Source: an uncultured Collinsella sp. (lineage in GTDB: Bacteria > Actinomycetota > Coriobacteriia > Coriobacteriales > Coriobacteriaceae). From it: a stretch of DNA of 64,000 nucleotides. Position 1 is the stretch's first letter. Each line of letters opens with the position of its first letter. The translations under genes were made by a program, and so were the position numbers. The notes below the pieces were generated by a model. It ran no database searches. It was not told the origin of the DNA and saw only the letters and a program-made list of their open reading frames with translations. The stretch is from assembly GCA_902491565.1 (NCBI GenBank), contig CABUIE010000004.1, forward strand, positions 97,177 through 161,176. Reading direction: 5' to 3'. This document shows, one piece after another, positions 29,605 through 38,197 of the stretch.

Positions 29605-29705
29605 GACCCGTGCGTGCCCCTTTGCCGAATCCTTACCAGCGCTTCTGTGCAATTGGGGTACGATGAACTAACTGCATATCGGGCGAATACGAAGGGGCCC
29701 TGTCC

Positions 29706-30956
29706 ATGAAATACACCAAGCTCGAGCGTAACTGGGTTATGTACGATGTGGGCAACTCGGCCCTCGTGCTGCTCAATACCTCGGTGGTGCCCATCTACTT
29801 TAATGCCATCAATACCGGTGCCTCCTCGGCAGACCTGGTGGTCGCTTGGGGCAACGCGCAGACGATTGCCTCGCTGGTCATTGCCATGCTCATGCCCATT
29901 CTGGGCGCGCTTGCCGATTACGCCGGCAACAAGATCAAGTTCTTCTTGGGCTTCTTCCTCACGGGCCTGGTTCTTTGCCTGGCGCAGGCTATCCCCATGT
30001 CCGCCATGGCATTTTTGACCGTGTACGTGCTGTGCACCATCGGCCTTAACTCTTCCATGACGTTCTACGACGCCATGCTGCCCGACATTACCACTGACGA
30101 GCGCATGGACGCCGTGTCCAGCTCGGGCTATGCCTGGGGTTACATCGGTTCTACCGTGCCGTTCATCATCTGCCTGGCACTTATCATGGGTGGCCCCGCT
30201 CTTGGCGTCCCCACCATGCTGGCAACGCGTCTGTCGTTTGTCATCACCGGCGCCTGGTGGCTCATCTTTACCCTGCCGCTCATTCGCACCTATAAGCAAA
30301 GGTACGGTCGCGAGCGCGGTCCCCAGGACACCGTCGGCCACATCGTGGGCGGCGTGTTCTCCGAGGTCGGACACACCATGCGCGAGATCGCCCACAACAA
30401 GACCGTGCTGGTCTACATGATCGCGTTCTTCTTCTACATCGACGGTGTGCACACGGTCATTTCCATGGCAACCAGCTACGGATCGGCTCTGGGCATCGAC
30501 TCGACCCAACTGGTGCTGGCTCTGCTCGTTACGCAGTTTGTGGCCTTCCCGTCCGCCATCATCTACGGCAAGCTCGCCGGTCGCGTGGGCACACTCAACA
30601 TGATCTTGGTGGCCGTCGCCGCCTATATGGGCATCGTGCTCTTTGCCGCGTTTTTCTTAAAGACCGCCTTTGAGTTCTGGGTGCTCGCCATTTTGGTCGG
30701 CTTGTTCCAGGGTGGCGTGCAGGCGCTCAGCCGCAGCTATTTTGGCCGCATCATCCCCAAGGAAAAGTCCAACGAGTACTACGGCTTCTTCGATATCTTT
30801 GGTCGTTATGCAAGCGTCATGGGTACCTTCCTAGTGTCGGTCGTCACCTCGCTGACCGGCAACCCGTCGCTGGGCGTCCTTTCTATTGGCGTTCTGCTGG
30901 TTGTTGGCTTTGTGCTGCTGGTCCGTCTGTCCCGCATGGCTCAGGCGGCGGCGTGA
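29706..30956 (+). CDS. MFS transporter, UMF1/Atg22-like
   Basis: A 416-residue protein with about twelve membrane helices, starting MKYTKLERNWVMYDVGNSAL. The Y-D-x-G-N-S/A motif in the first helix and the DYAGNKIKFF loop are typical of the UMF1 (Atg22-like) branch of the major facilitator superfamily. The middle loop contains KQRYGRERGPQDT. It may export amino acids or related compounds, as Atg22 does in yeast vacuoles, but no substrate is evident. The ribosome site is weak (GAAGGGG). It stands alone, and a terminator at 31081 ends it. Confidence 0.85.
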   Translation: MKYTKLERNWVMYDVGNSALVLLNTSVVPIYFNAINTGASSADLVVAWGNAQTIASLVIAMLMPILGALADYAGNKIKFFLGFFLTGLVLCLAQAIPMSAMAFLTVYVLCTIGLNSSMTFYDAMLPDITTDERMDAVSSSGYAWGYIGSTVPFIICLALIMGGPALGVPTMLATRLSFVITGAWWLIFTLPLIRTYKQRYGRERGPQDTVGHIVGGVFSEVGHTMREIAHNKTVLVYMIAFFFYIDGVHTVISMATSYGSALGIDSTQLVLALLVTQFVAFPSAIIYGKLAGRVGTLNMILVAVAAYMGIVLFAAFFLKTAFEFWVLAILVGLFQGGVQALSRSYFGRIIPKEKSNEYYGFFDIFGRYASVMGTFLVSVVTSLTGNPSLGVLSIGVLLVVGFVLLVRLSRMAQAAA

Positions 30957-31080
30957 GGCAACCGGGCTCAGTACAGCAATTGTGCCTATCTGCAGTACTC
31001 TTTTGGAAGTAGCCGCATAAATCATTCTGACTTCCGAACAATGTTTAGCCCAAGTGGGTATGATGGAACCAGCTAGGTCG

Positions 31081-31116
31081 CGGGGCGTCGCCTGTGTTTG
31101 GCGGCGCCCCGTTTTT
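31081..31116 (+). terminator. Terminator after the MFS gene
   Basis: GGGGCGTCGCC and GGCGGCGCCCC pair around a seven-base loop and are followed by GTTTTTG. Confidence 0.8.
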
Positions 31117-31138
31117 GTGTTGCAAGGAGGGTAAAGGT

Positions 31139-32326
31139 ATGAACGCCACGGTTGTGATCCCAACATATTGGGCGGGCGATGATACCCATGCAAACGCTCC
31201 CGGCACCTACGATCACTCGACGTCGCCCAATGCCGCCAACCCGGAACTCGATCGCTGCCTGACTTCGCTCGAACAGGTGCGCGACATTCCGCGCATCATT
31301 CTCTTGGTGGTCTGTCCGGTTTCTGCCACGGCCGACGTATCCCATCGCGTGCACGAAATCGTTAATGCGCATCCCACACTTAAGGTCACCATCGTTACCA
31401 ATACTCAGGCTTCGCGTGTTGCCGACCGCGTGGCGCAGATTGCACCCAAAGGCTCGGGCGAGTGCGTGAGCCTGCGCGGCTACGGCGCTATCCGCAACAT
31501 GGGTCTTGCCTGCGCGGCGGTGCTGGGGCACGACGCGGTTGTGTTTTTGGATGACGACGAGACCGTCATCGATGCCGACTTTATGAAGCGTGCGACCTAT
31601 GCACTGGGCCAACAGACGCGTCAGGGCCTGCCGATTTTGGTCAAGAGCGGATACTTTTACGATCGCGACGGGTCGCCGCTGGCTCCCACGGACAAAGTGG
31701 GCATTTGCCATCGCTGGTGGACCAAGCGTATCGAGTTTAATCGCTGGATGAAAAAGGCGCTCTCGGGCACCCGCATCTCGCGCTCCAATTACGTGTGCGG
31801 CGGCCTGATGGCCCTGCACGCCCGCGCCTTTACGCGCGTGGCCTTCGACCCGTTTATCACCCGCGGCGAGGATCTGGACTACCTGTTTAACATGCGCATG
31901 TTCGGCTATGACGTGTGGTTCGACAACGAGTGGACCGTGCGTCACCTGCCGCCCGAGTCCGAGAAGCGCTCGCCGCGCTTTATGCAGGACGTGTACCGTT
32001 GGTACTACGAGCGGGCCAAGCTGACGTTCGCTGCGCACCAAAAGGAGCTCATTCCGGTTACGGCGGCATCACTCATGCCCTATCCTGGTCCGTGGATCTC
32101 GCGCGAGCTTGACGACCGCGTGCGCAAGACCGCCATGGTTCGCAGCATGTTTACCCGCGAGCACGAGGGGTATCTGCGCATCTGGCGTCATGGTATTGAC
32201 GAGGCCAAGACCTATGCCCGCCAAAACGCCGCAAGCTACCTGCGTTTTCAGAGTTTCTGGCCCAAGATCATGGACGAACTTTGGCGCGACGCACAACTGA
32301 TTAGCATCCTGGAGGGGGCTGAATGA
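31139..32326 (+). CDS. Family-2-like glycosyltransferase
   Basis: A 395-residue GT-A-fold enzyme: MNATVVIPTYWAG (nucleotide-binding strand), AVVFLDDDETVIDADF (the DxD metal motif) and FITRGEDLDYLFNMR (the ED catalytic motif). There are no clear membrane helices, so it is soluble or peripheral. It would transfer a sugar to a glycan or lipid carrier; the acceptor is unknown. The last codons overlap the start of the LytS gene (ATGA), so it is translationally coupled to a two-component system, which suggests that the sensor and the transferase act on the cell surface together. The ATG at 31139 has AAGGAGGG. Confidence 0.85.
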   Translation: MNATVVIPTYWAGDDTHANAPGTYDHSTSPNAANPELDRCLTSLEQVRDIPRIILLVVCPVSATADVSHRVHEIVNAHPTLKVTIVTNTQASRVADRVAQIAPKGSGECVSLRGYGAIRNMGLACAAVLGHDAVVFLDDDETVIDADFMKRATYALGQQTRQGLPILVKSGYFYDRDGSPLAPTDKVGICHRWWTKRIEFNRWMKKALSGTRISRSNYVCGGLMALHARAFTRVAFDPFITRGEDLDYLFNMRMFGYDVWFDNEWTVRHLPPESEKRSPRFMQDVYRWYYERAKLTFAAHQKELIPVTAASLMPYPGPWISRELDDRVRKTAMVRSMFTREHEGYLRIWRHGIDEAKTYARQNAASYLRFQSFWPKIMDELWRDAQLISILEGAE

Positions 32327-33666
32327 TCGACCGCCGCGCCCAGCGCGATAATTCAATTTCAATCTTTCGCATCATCGCCGTTGTCTGCGCCGTTTGCGTG
32401 TTGGTGTACTTTATCTTTGCCCTGGCGACTGGCATTGAGCCGATTGCCACGGTGATCGCCTGTGCGCTGCTGTGCATCTTCCTGTGCATCTTTATCTATT
32501 TGACGCTCAATCCCGATTCGGTACGCTCCCAGTACACCGAGGAGACGCTCTCGGTTGCCTCGGCCATGCTCGAGGACATTAAGGGCGGCCTGACGCAGGA
32601 ATCGGCGCTTTTGGTGTGCCGGCGTATCCTGCCCGAGACACGTGCCATGACCGTTGCCATAACCGATGAGAGCAACGTGCTGGCCTGCGCGGGCGAGTTC
32701 GAGGAAAAGCTGCTGCCCGATTCGCCCATCCATACGCTTGCCACGCGCTACGTCATTGAGCACGGCATCGTGCAGTCGTTCAACCGCGTGGTGGACGTGG
32801 TGGGTTCGGATGGCTCGCACAACCATGTTCCCGCCGGCATCATCGCGCCCATCAAGGTGGGCGACCGCACCGTCGGCACGCTCAAGTTCTACTACAAGAC
32901 CCCGCGTGCCGTCGACCGTACCCAGTATGCGCTCGCCTCGGGCTTTGCCGAGATCCTGTCCACGCAGCTCGCCATCCACGAGCTCGAGGTGCAAAAGGAG
33001 CTCACGGCCCGTGCCGAGGTTCGTGCCCTGCAAGCGCAGATCAATCCGCACTTTCTGTTTAACACGCTCAACACCATCGCGTCGTTTACGCGTACCGACC
33101 CGCTGCGCGCCCGCGAGCTGCTGCGCGAGTTCTCCTCGTTCTATCGCGCCACGCTCGACAACTCGGGGTCGCTTATCCCGGTCTCGCGCGAGGTCGCCCA
33201 GACCAAGCGCTACCTGACGTTTGAGAAGGCGCGTTTTGGCGAGGACCGCGTACTGGCGACCTTCGATGTCTCCGAGGATGTCGAGGACACGTTGGTCCCG
33301 GCCTTTGTAATCCAGCCCATTGTCGAGAACGCCGTGCGGCATGGCATGGGCGATGGCGATGCCCTGCAGATCGATGTGACCGTCCATCAAGACGGCGACG
33401 ACGCAATCCTGATTGCCGTGGCCGACAACGGCGTGGGCATGGACGAGGGCACCGCCGCCAGGCTGTTTGATGAGCGCTCCGCCCGCCCCGATGCCAGTTC
33501 CCCGCAAGGCGGCGGCGCCGGCGTGGCCATGCACAATATTTCTGAGCGCATCCATCGCTTTTATGGACCGCACTCTTATACGCGCGTCGAATCGGCGCCG
33601 GGCAAGGGCACCAAAGTGCTCCTGCATCTTGATTTGTCAGAGAGCATCTTTGACATTCAAGAGTAA
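32323..33666 (+). CDS. LytS-type sensor histidine kinase 2
   Basis: A 447-residue kinase with two N-terminal membrane helices (residues 15-60), a GAF-like domain (about 75-205), the His motif LQAQINPHFLFNTLNTI and an ATPase with ENAVRHGMG, DNGVGM and a GGGAGVAMHN lid. It is the close paralogue of the kinase at 26412-27797 and shares its entire domain plan. Its ATG overlaps the glycosyltransferase stop. It pairs with the LytTR regulator downstream. Confidence 0.92.
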   Translation: MIDRRAQRDNSISIFRIIAVVCAVCVLVYFIFALATGIEPIATVIACALLCIFLCIFIYLTLNPDSVRSQYTEETLSVASAMLEDIKGGLTQESALLVCRRILPETRAMTVAITDESNVLACAGEFEEKLLPDSPIHTLATRYVIEHGIVQSFNRVVDVVGSDGSHNHVPAGIIAPIKVGDRTVGTLKFYYKTPRAVDRTQYALASGFAEILSTQLAIHELEVQKELTARAEVRALQAQINPHFLFNTLNTIASFTRTDPLRARELLREFSSFYRATLDNSGSLIPVSREVAQTKRYLTFEKARFGEDRVLATFDVSEDVEDTLVPAFVIQPIVENAVRHGMGDGDALQIDVTVHQDGDDAILIAVADNGVGMDEGTAARLFDERSARPDASSPQGGGAGVAMHNISERIHRFYGPHSYTRVESAPGKGTKVLLHLDLSESIFDIQE

Positions 33667-33738
33667 AATAAAAGGCTATGGGCTCAACGCCAAGCGGCGG
33701 ATGCCCAGCGTAGTTTATTGACGAAAGGTTTAATCCCT

Positions 33739-34455
33739 ATGCTGCGTGCGATGATTGTGGATGATGAGGCCCCGGCCCGTTCGGAACTTCGCTTCTTGCT
33801 CGAGCAGACGGGCAAGATCGGCACGATCACTGAGGCGTCGAGCGTCCGCTCCGCCATTGAGATGTTGATGGAAAGCCGCGTCGATGTCGTATTTCTCGAT
33901 ATCTCGATGCCCGGCGCTTCTGGTCTGCAGCTTGCCGAGGCACTGCATAAGCTTAAGAATCCGCCGGCGATTGTGTTTGTGACCGCGTATAGCGATCATG
34001 CCGTCGAGGCGTTCGACGTTGATGCCGTCGATTACCTAATGAAGCCGGTTGAGGAGGCACGCCTGGATCGCGCGATCGAGAAGGTCATGCAGCACGCCAA
34101 GCCCGTCACGGACAGCAAAGCCACCATCGAGCGCATTCCGGTGGAAAAGGGCGGCCGTAAGGTCCTCATCCCCGTGGATGACATTCGCTTCATCATGGCC
34201 AAGGACGATTACTCCTGTATCTATACCGTCGATGATCGTTTTCTATCGACGACTTCGCTGGCGCAGTTCGAGGCCAAGCTTTGCGACTTTGGCTTCTTTC
34301 GCGTTCATCGCCGCTATATCGTCAACTTGGCGTGCGTCACGGATGTCGAGACGGTGCCCTCGGGCGCTATCCAACTGGGCATTACGGGCGTCGACGAACG
34401 GGTGCCGGTCTCGCGCCGCCGCGTCGTGCCGCTCAAGAAGGCCTTGAGCCTCTAG
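33739..34455 (+). CDS. LytTR response regulator 2
   Basis: A 238-residue regulator with receiver motifs MIVDDEAP, VVFLDISMPG (phosphorylated Asp), FVTAYSD and YLMKPVE, and a LytTR domain starting IPVEKGGRKVLIPVDDIRFI and holding FFRVHRRYIVNL. The C-terminal ERVPVSRRRVVPLKKAL matches the paralogue at 27833. The ATG at 33739 has GAAAGG; an in-frame ATG is not available further up except a GAC-starting leader at 33718. It ends near an imperfect terminator. Confidence 0.93.
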   Translation: MLRAMIVDDEAPARSELRFLLEQTGKIGTITEASSVRSAIEMLMESRVDVVFLDISMPGASGLQLAEALHKLKNPPAIVFVTAYSDHAVEAFDVDAVDYLMKPVEEARLDRAIEKVMQHAKPVTDSKATIERIPVEKGGRKVLIPVDDIRFIMAKDDYSCIYTVDDRFLSTTSLAQFEAKLCDFGFFRVHRRYIVNLACVTDVETVPSGAIQLGITGVDERVPVSRRRVVPLKKALSL

Positions 34456-34462
34456 TACACTG

Positions 34463-34510
34463 GCCCCGCAGCCCTGTAGACCAATTGTCTGCGGAGCCGT
34501 GGGGCTTTTT
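34463..34510 (+). terminator. Imperfect terminator after LytTR 2
   Basis: GCCCCGCAG and the pair CTGCGG/GTGGGGC form an interrupted stem followed by TTTTT. Confidence 0.6.
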
Positions 34511-34546
34511 GTATATACGTCGAATCGGTTTTGCAGAAGGGATCCC

Positions 34547-35014
34547 ATGAACAGTGCAAGCGCCAAGCGCATCGACATCATCTCGGACACCCACGGCTAT
34601 CTTTCGCCCGCGCTTCTGGACGAGCTCAAGGGCGCAGATCTGATCATCCACGCCGGAGACCTCACCTCAGAGATGGATTACGAGCATCTATGCACCATCG
34701 CCCCCGTGCGAGCGGTCCTAGGAAACAACGACTACTACCGCGACTACGGCCCGGATGTAGACCGTCTGGCCATCTTCACCTACGAAGGCCTCAAATTCGC
34801 CGTAGCCCACTACCGCGAAGACCTTCCGGTGGGATCCGTAGACGTAGCCATCAACGGCCACACCCACGTAACCAAAGAAGCCCAAGTGGGCCGTTGTTTA
34901 GTCCTCAACCCGGGCAGCGCCAGCTACCCCAGAGGCACCAGAGGCCCCACCATGGCCAGAATGCTCGTAAAAGATGGCAAGATCCTGAGCACCAAATTTA
35001 TTGACCTAGAGTAG
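34547..35014 (+). CDS. YfcE/MJ0936-type metallophosphoesterase
   Basis: A 155-residue phosphodiesterase with the calcineurin-like metal motifs in order: IISDTHGY, IIHAGDLTS, VLGNNDYY (GNND) and INGHTHV (GHTH), then NPGSASYPRG. Length and motifs match the small YfcE subfamily, which hydrolyses phosphodiesters with manganese. The natural substrate is unknown. The ATG at 34547 has AGAAGGGAT. The gene is followed by a strong terminator. Its 3' half uses more A-ending codons than its neighbours. Confidence 0.9.
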   Translation: MNSASAKRIDIISDTHGYLSPALLDELKGADLIIHAGDLTSEMDYEHLCTIAPVRAVLGNNDYYRDYGPDVDRLAIFTYEGLKFAVAHYREDLPVGSVDVAINGHTHVTKEAQVGRCLVLNPGSASYPRGTRGPTMARMLVKDGKILSTKFIDLE

Positions 35015-35021
35015 GTGCAAC

Positions 35022-35057
35022 AAAAACGGGGGATGCACAACGCATCCCCCGTTTTTT
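35022..35057 (+). terminator. Terminator of the phosphoesterase gene
   Basis: AAAAACGGGGGATGC and GCATCCCCCGTTTTTT form a strong stem with a four-base loop and flanking A/T runs, so it can work on both strands. Confidence 0.9.
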
Positions 35058-35170
35058 ATGAGCCAAAGGCAGAGTCCCAACAAGAACCTAAGACAACCCC
35101 GCCACGGAGAACGGGGTCGCCGAGCCGCGAAGCGGCGAGCAACAAGAACTGGTTGAACATAGTGACGGCA

Positions 35171-35313
35171 GGGAGGGTCTCCGGGGCTGAGGGCGGGGGT
35201 TAAGTTTGTCGCGAGTTCCGCACGCAAAGGAAAGCACTTAATGTGCTTTCCGTCTTGCGCAGGACTGTAGAGCAGCAAACTTAACCCCCGCCCTCAGCCC
35301 CGGAGACCCTCCC
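35171..35313. repeat. Perfect 37-bp inverted repeat with inner hairpin
   Basis: Arms 35171-35207 and 35277-35313 are exact complements over 37 bases (start GGGAGGGTCTCCGGGGCTGA). The 69-base interior carries its own stem GGAAAGCAC/GTGCTTTCC (35229-35251). The element fills the space between the phosphoesterase and the tRNA promoter and contains no gene. Confidence 0.9.
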
Positions 35314-35346
35314 GGAGGGGCCCAAAAAATATTTTCAAAAAAGTTG

Positions 35347-35376
35347 TTGCGCACCGGACAGACTTCTGTGTATACT
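35347..35376 (+). promoter_or_regulatory. Promoter of tRNA-Asp
   Basis: TTGCGC (35347-35352) and TATACT (35371-35376) are spaced by 18 bases and lie 46 bases upstream of the tRNA, a good sigma-70-type match. Confidence 0.6.
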
Positions 35377-35422
35377 AATCCCCGCAGCGCACGCGAGTGG
35401 AAACAAACGCGAACGACTGCCT

Positions 35423-35500
<78 letters not shown>

Positions 35501-35510
35501 ACGCAATTAA

Positions 35511-35536
35511 AGCCACGTCTTCGGACGTGGCTTTTT
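35511..35536 (+). terminator. Terminator of tRNA-Asp
   Basis: AGCCACGTC, a TTCG tetraloop and GACGTGGCT are followed by TTTT. Confidence 0.9.
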
Positions 35537-35655
35537 GCGTTTGATAGGACCTTGACCCCATCGGCTCCTTTCGCCCAAAAGCAAATCCTTCCAATTCCCG
35601 AACAGACTCCGTTTGTGGCATGTGCTCAAACAAGGCGTTTGTTGCGCAACACCAG

Positions 35656-35684
35656 TTCAACGAAGCAGGGGGTAAGGTTATACT
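35656..35684 (+). promoter_or_regulatory. Probable promoter of the Rrf2 gene
   Basis: TTCAAC (35656-35661) and TATACT (35679-35684) are 17 bases apart. Downstream lies a stem GCCGTTTTTGA/TCAAAAACGGC (about 35699-35731), still upstream of the start at 35844. The long leader may carry regulation. Confidence 0.5.
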
Positions 35685-35843
35685 GAGTTGCACTGTGGGC
35701 CGTTTTTGATGCAAGAGGCTTCAAAAACGGCATTCAGCGGGCGCCCGTTTTGCTATTTGGGCGTCCATACGCTCATTGACGTCTCGACGTAAGCTCGGCC
35801 CCGGAGCTCGTTCGAGCTGTTCCTATTCCTTGAAAGGGGAAAA

Positions 35844-36329
35844 ATGGACATATCGAGGAAGACTGATTACGCCCTTCGCATGCTCGCGATGCTTGCCGAG
35901 GACCCGGAGCGTCTGCTTTCTGTTCGCACCGCCGCCGAAGAGGTCAATGTCCCGTATTCGTTTGCCCGTTCGATTCAGCATGGTTTGGTTCAGGCCGGTA
36001 TTGTGGAGAGCCTGCGTGGCGTCCATGGCGGCATGCGTCTTAAGGTCAGCCCCGACGATGTCACCATCCGCCAGGTCGTTGAGGCCGTTCAGGGCCCCAT
36101 GGTCATGAACGATTGCACCGCGCCCGATGGCGACTGTGCGCGCATGGGCACGTGCTGCTATCATCCCCTGTGGGCCGGAGCTCAAGCGCTGATGCGCGAC
36201 TACCTCGATTCCGTTTCGCTGGGCGATATCGTCGCTCACCGCCAGTTCCCGGCCGTCGATTCCAAGTTCGCCGACCGCGATGCGTTTCCCGAGTACGCCA
36301 CCTGTGCGTGCGCTTGCCGGGAGGAATAG
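35844..36329 (+). CDS. Rrf2-family iron-sulfur transcriptional regulator
   Basis: A 161-residue regulator with the Rrf2 winged helix: MDISRKTDYALRMLAMLAE, then VPYSFARSIQHGLVQAGIV as recognition region and GVHGGMRL as wing. The C-terminal half carries Cys in NDCTAPDGDCARMGTCC, similar to the iron-sulfur ligands of IscR/NsrR. It probably senses iron-sulfur status, oxygen or nitric oxide. The MutY-like gene follows 21 bases later and a rubrerythrin gene after that, so a stress-response role is reasonable. GAAAGGGG is the ribosome site. Confidence 0.9.
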   Translation: MDISRKTDYALRMLAMLAEDPERLLSVRTAAEEVNVPYSFARSIQHGLVQAGIVESLRGVHGGMRLKVSPDDVTIRQVVEAVQGPMVMNDCTAPDGDCARMGTCCYHPLWAGAQALMRDYLDSVSLGDIVAHRQFPAVDSKFADRDAFPEYATCACACREE

Positions 36330-36350
36330 CGCCGCATAAGGAGCATAGCT

Positions 36351-37256
36351 ATGATTCAGGACCCCTTTCGTTCGATGATTCGTTCGGAAGGGGCCCTGCG
36401 TTATCGCGACCTTCCGTGGCGCCGCACGCGCGACCCGTACATTATTTGGCTTTCCGAGGTTATGCTGCAGCAAACGCAGGTGCCGCGTGTGGAGACGCGT
36501 ATGCCCGCGTGGCTCGACCGCTTTCCGACCGTACAGGCGCTCGCTCAGGCCGCTCCTTCCGACGTTTTGGATGCTTGGCAGGGGATGGGCTACAACCGAC
36601 GTGCCCTGGCGCTTCACAGAGCCGCTCAGTGCGTTATGGAAGACTGGGGTGGGGAGTTTCCACGTGAGACTCGCGACTTGGTCGCCCTGCCTGGTATTGG
36701 CCCGGCGACGGCGCAGGGCATCCGGTCGTTTGCGTTCGATCTACCGGGTGTGTATCTGGAGACCAACGTGCGCACGGTCTTTCTGCATCATTTCTTTCCC
36801 GACGTGCCGGCCGTCCCCGATCGCGAGCTGGTGCCGCTGATTCAGGCCGCCTGTCCGGCGGCCCCTGGTGCGACGGCGGATGAGATCGCTCCCTTTGCCG
36901 TGCCGCTCGATGATGCCGACACGCCGCGCGCATGGTATTACGCGCTGCTGGATTATGGCGCGTATCTTAAGAAGACGCTGCCCAATCCGTCCAGGCGCTC
37001 GGCGAGCTATAGCCGTCAGTCCAAGTTTGAGGGCTCGCGCCGTCAAAAGCGCGCCCATATTGTGCGCATGCTGCTGGCTGCGCGCGATGGGCGGCCGTCG
37101 GGCATTACGCTCGATGAAGCCGTTGCAGGCGTTAACGAGATGGAGACGGCAGCCGGCCGCGAGTCGGTCGATCACGATCTTGTCGCAGACATTTTGGCCG
37201 ACTTGGAGCGCGAGGGCTTTTGCCGTTCCGAGGGTGACCGCTGGCTAAGCGTGTAG
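36351..37256 (+). CDS. MutY-like DNA glycosylase without iron-sulfur motif
   Basis: A 301-residue HhH-GPD glycosylase. PWRRTRDPYIIWLSEVMLQQTQVPRV is the MutY N-terminal motif with the catalytic Glu, and LPGIGPATAQGI is the helix-hairpin-helix. Two things are odd. The position of the catalytic Asp reads LETNVRTV instead of the usual LDGNV. The C-terminal four-Cys iron-sulfur loop is replaced by NPSRRSASYSRQSKFEG, and no NUDIX-like 8-oxoG domain follows; the tail looks like a winged helix instead. It may belong to a distinct branch that still removes adenine or another base. The start has AAGGAG. It is probably co-transcribed with the Rrf2 gene. Confidence 0.8.
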   Translation: MIQDPFRSMIRSEGALRYRDLPWRRTRDPYIIWLSEVMLQQTQVPRVETRMPAWLDRFPTVQALAQAAPSDVLDAWQGMGYNRRALALHRAAQCVMEDWGGEFPRETRDLVALPGIGPATAQGIRSFAFDLPGVYLETNVRTVFLHHFFPDVPAVPDRELVPLIQAACPAAPGATADEIAPFAVPLDDADTPRAWYYALLDYGAYLKKTLPNPSRRSASYSRQSKFEGSRRQKRAHIVRMLLAARDGRPSGITLDEAVAGVNEMETAAGRESVDHDLVADILADLEREGFCRSEGDRWLSV

Positions 37257-37368
37257 CCAACCCGAATCTGAAGAAGAGGATTGTAAGGTTTAAATTCTCG
37301 GCTTGAGGGCATCCTAAAGACAAGGCCGCTCGAAGCCTACGGGCGGCATGTTGAAGGGAAGTACACCT

Positions 37369-37908
37369 ATGGATTTTGAGAACTCTCAAACCAAGAAGAA
37401 CCTCGAGACCGCTTTTGCCGGTGAGTCCCAGGCGCATACCAAGTATCGCTACTACGCATCTAAGGCCAAGAAGGATGGCTACGTTCAGATCTCGAATATC
37501 TTTGCCGAGACGGCGGGCAACGAGTCCGAGCACGCCAAGCTGTGGTTTAAGTATCTGCACGACGGCGCCGTTCCCGACACCCTGGATAACTTGCGTGATG
37601 CCGCTGCAGGCGAGAACTACGAGTGGACCACGATGTACGACGAGTTCGCCAAGACCGCCGAGGAGGAGGGCTTTACCGAGATCGCCGCAAAGTTCCGTGG
37701 CGTCGGCGCCGTGGAGAAGGCTCACGAGGAGCGCTACAACAAGCTTGTCGAGCGCATTGAGTCGGGCGAGGTGTTTGAGCGCGAGGGCGTAAAGGTGTGG
37801 AAGTGCCTGAACTGTGGGCACTTGCATGTTGGTGCCGAGGCGCCCGAGGTGTGCCCGGTGTGCAACCACCCGAAGGCGTACTTTGAGGAGCAGGTGGTGA
37901 ACTACTAG
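37369..37908 (+). CDS. rbr: Rubrerythrin
   Basis: A 179-residue peroxide-reducing protein of anaerobes. The N-terminal ferritin-like four-helix domain has the diiron ligands in AFAGESQAHTKY, NESEHAKLW, AGENYEWTTMY and VEKAHEERY. The C-terminal rubredoxin domain has CLNCGHLHVG and CPVCNHP, the four Cys of a FeS4 site. The length is standard. It detoxifies hydrogen peroxide using reduced rubredoxin or NADH. The ATG at 37369 has GAAGGGAAG. A long inverted repeat and terminator follow. Confidence 0.97.
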   Translation: MDFENSQTKKNLETAFAGESQAHTKYRYYASKAKKDGYVQISNIFAETAGNESEHAKLWFKYLHDGAVPDTLDNLRDAAAGENYEWTTMYDEFAKTAEEEGFTEIAAKFRGVGAVEKAHEERYNKLVERIESGEVFEREGVKVWKCLNCGHLHVGAEAPEVCPVCNHPKAYFEEQVVNY

Positions 37909-37928
37909 CGCGTGGCGCTGGCTGCTGC

Positions 37929-38026
37929 GGAGCGCAGGGCGGGAGGCCGGACTACCTTCCCTCCCCGCTCACGGCTCCGCAGGGTCGCGTTGAGGGAAGG
38001 TAGTCCGGCCTCCCGCCCTGCGCTCC
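37929..38026. repeat. Long hairpin repeat, copy A
   Basis: Two exact 35-base arms (37929-37963, 37992-38026) begin GGAGCGCAGGGCGGGAGGCC and enclose the loop core CGCTCACGGCTCCGCAGGG. The first 15 bases of the arm and the loop are shared with copy B at 38848; the rest of the arm differs but stays complementary. Confidence 0.9.
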
Positions 38027-38076
38027 GGCTTCGGGTCGTCGCGTGCTCACTACAGAAAAGCTGATAAGAAGTTTGT

Positions 38077-38106
38077 GTGCCGCCCCTTTTGGGGCGGCAC
38101 GTTTTG
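38077..38106 (+). terminator. Terminator linked to hairpin copy A
   Basis: GTGCCGCCCC, TTTT and GGGGCGGCAC are followed by GTTTTG. The linker CAGAAAAGCTGATAAGAAG before it also occurs after hairpin copy B. Confidence 0.85.
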
Positions 38107-38197
38107 TTTGGGGGCTGGTTGGGACGGCACCGTTCATGGGTGGGGTACACTGGGTAGCGACTTTTAGTTTATCTACTACCTGATGGGGTGTTTTTGT

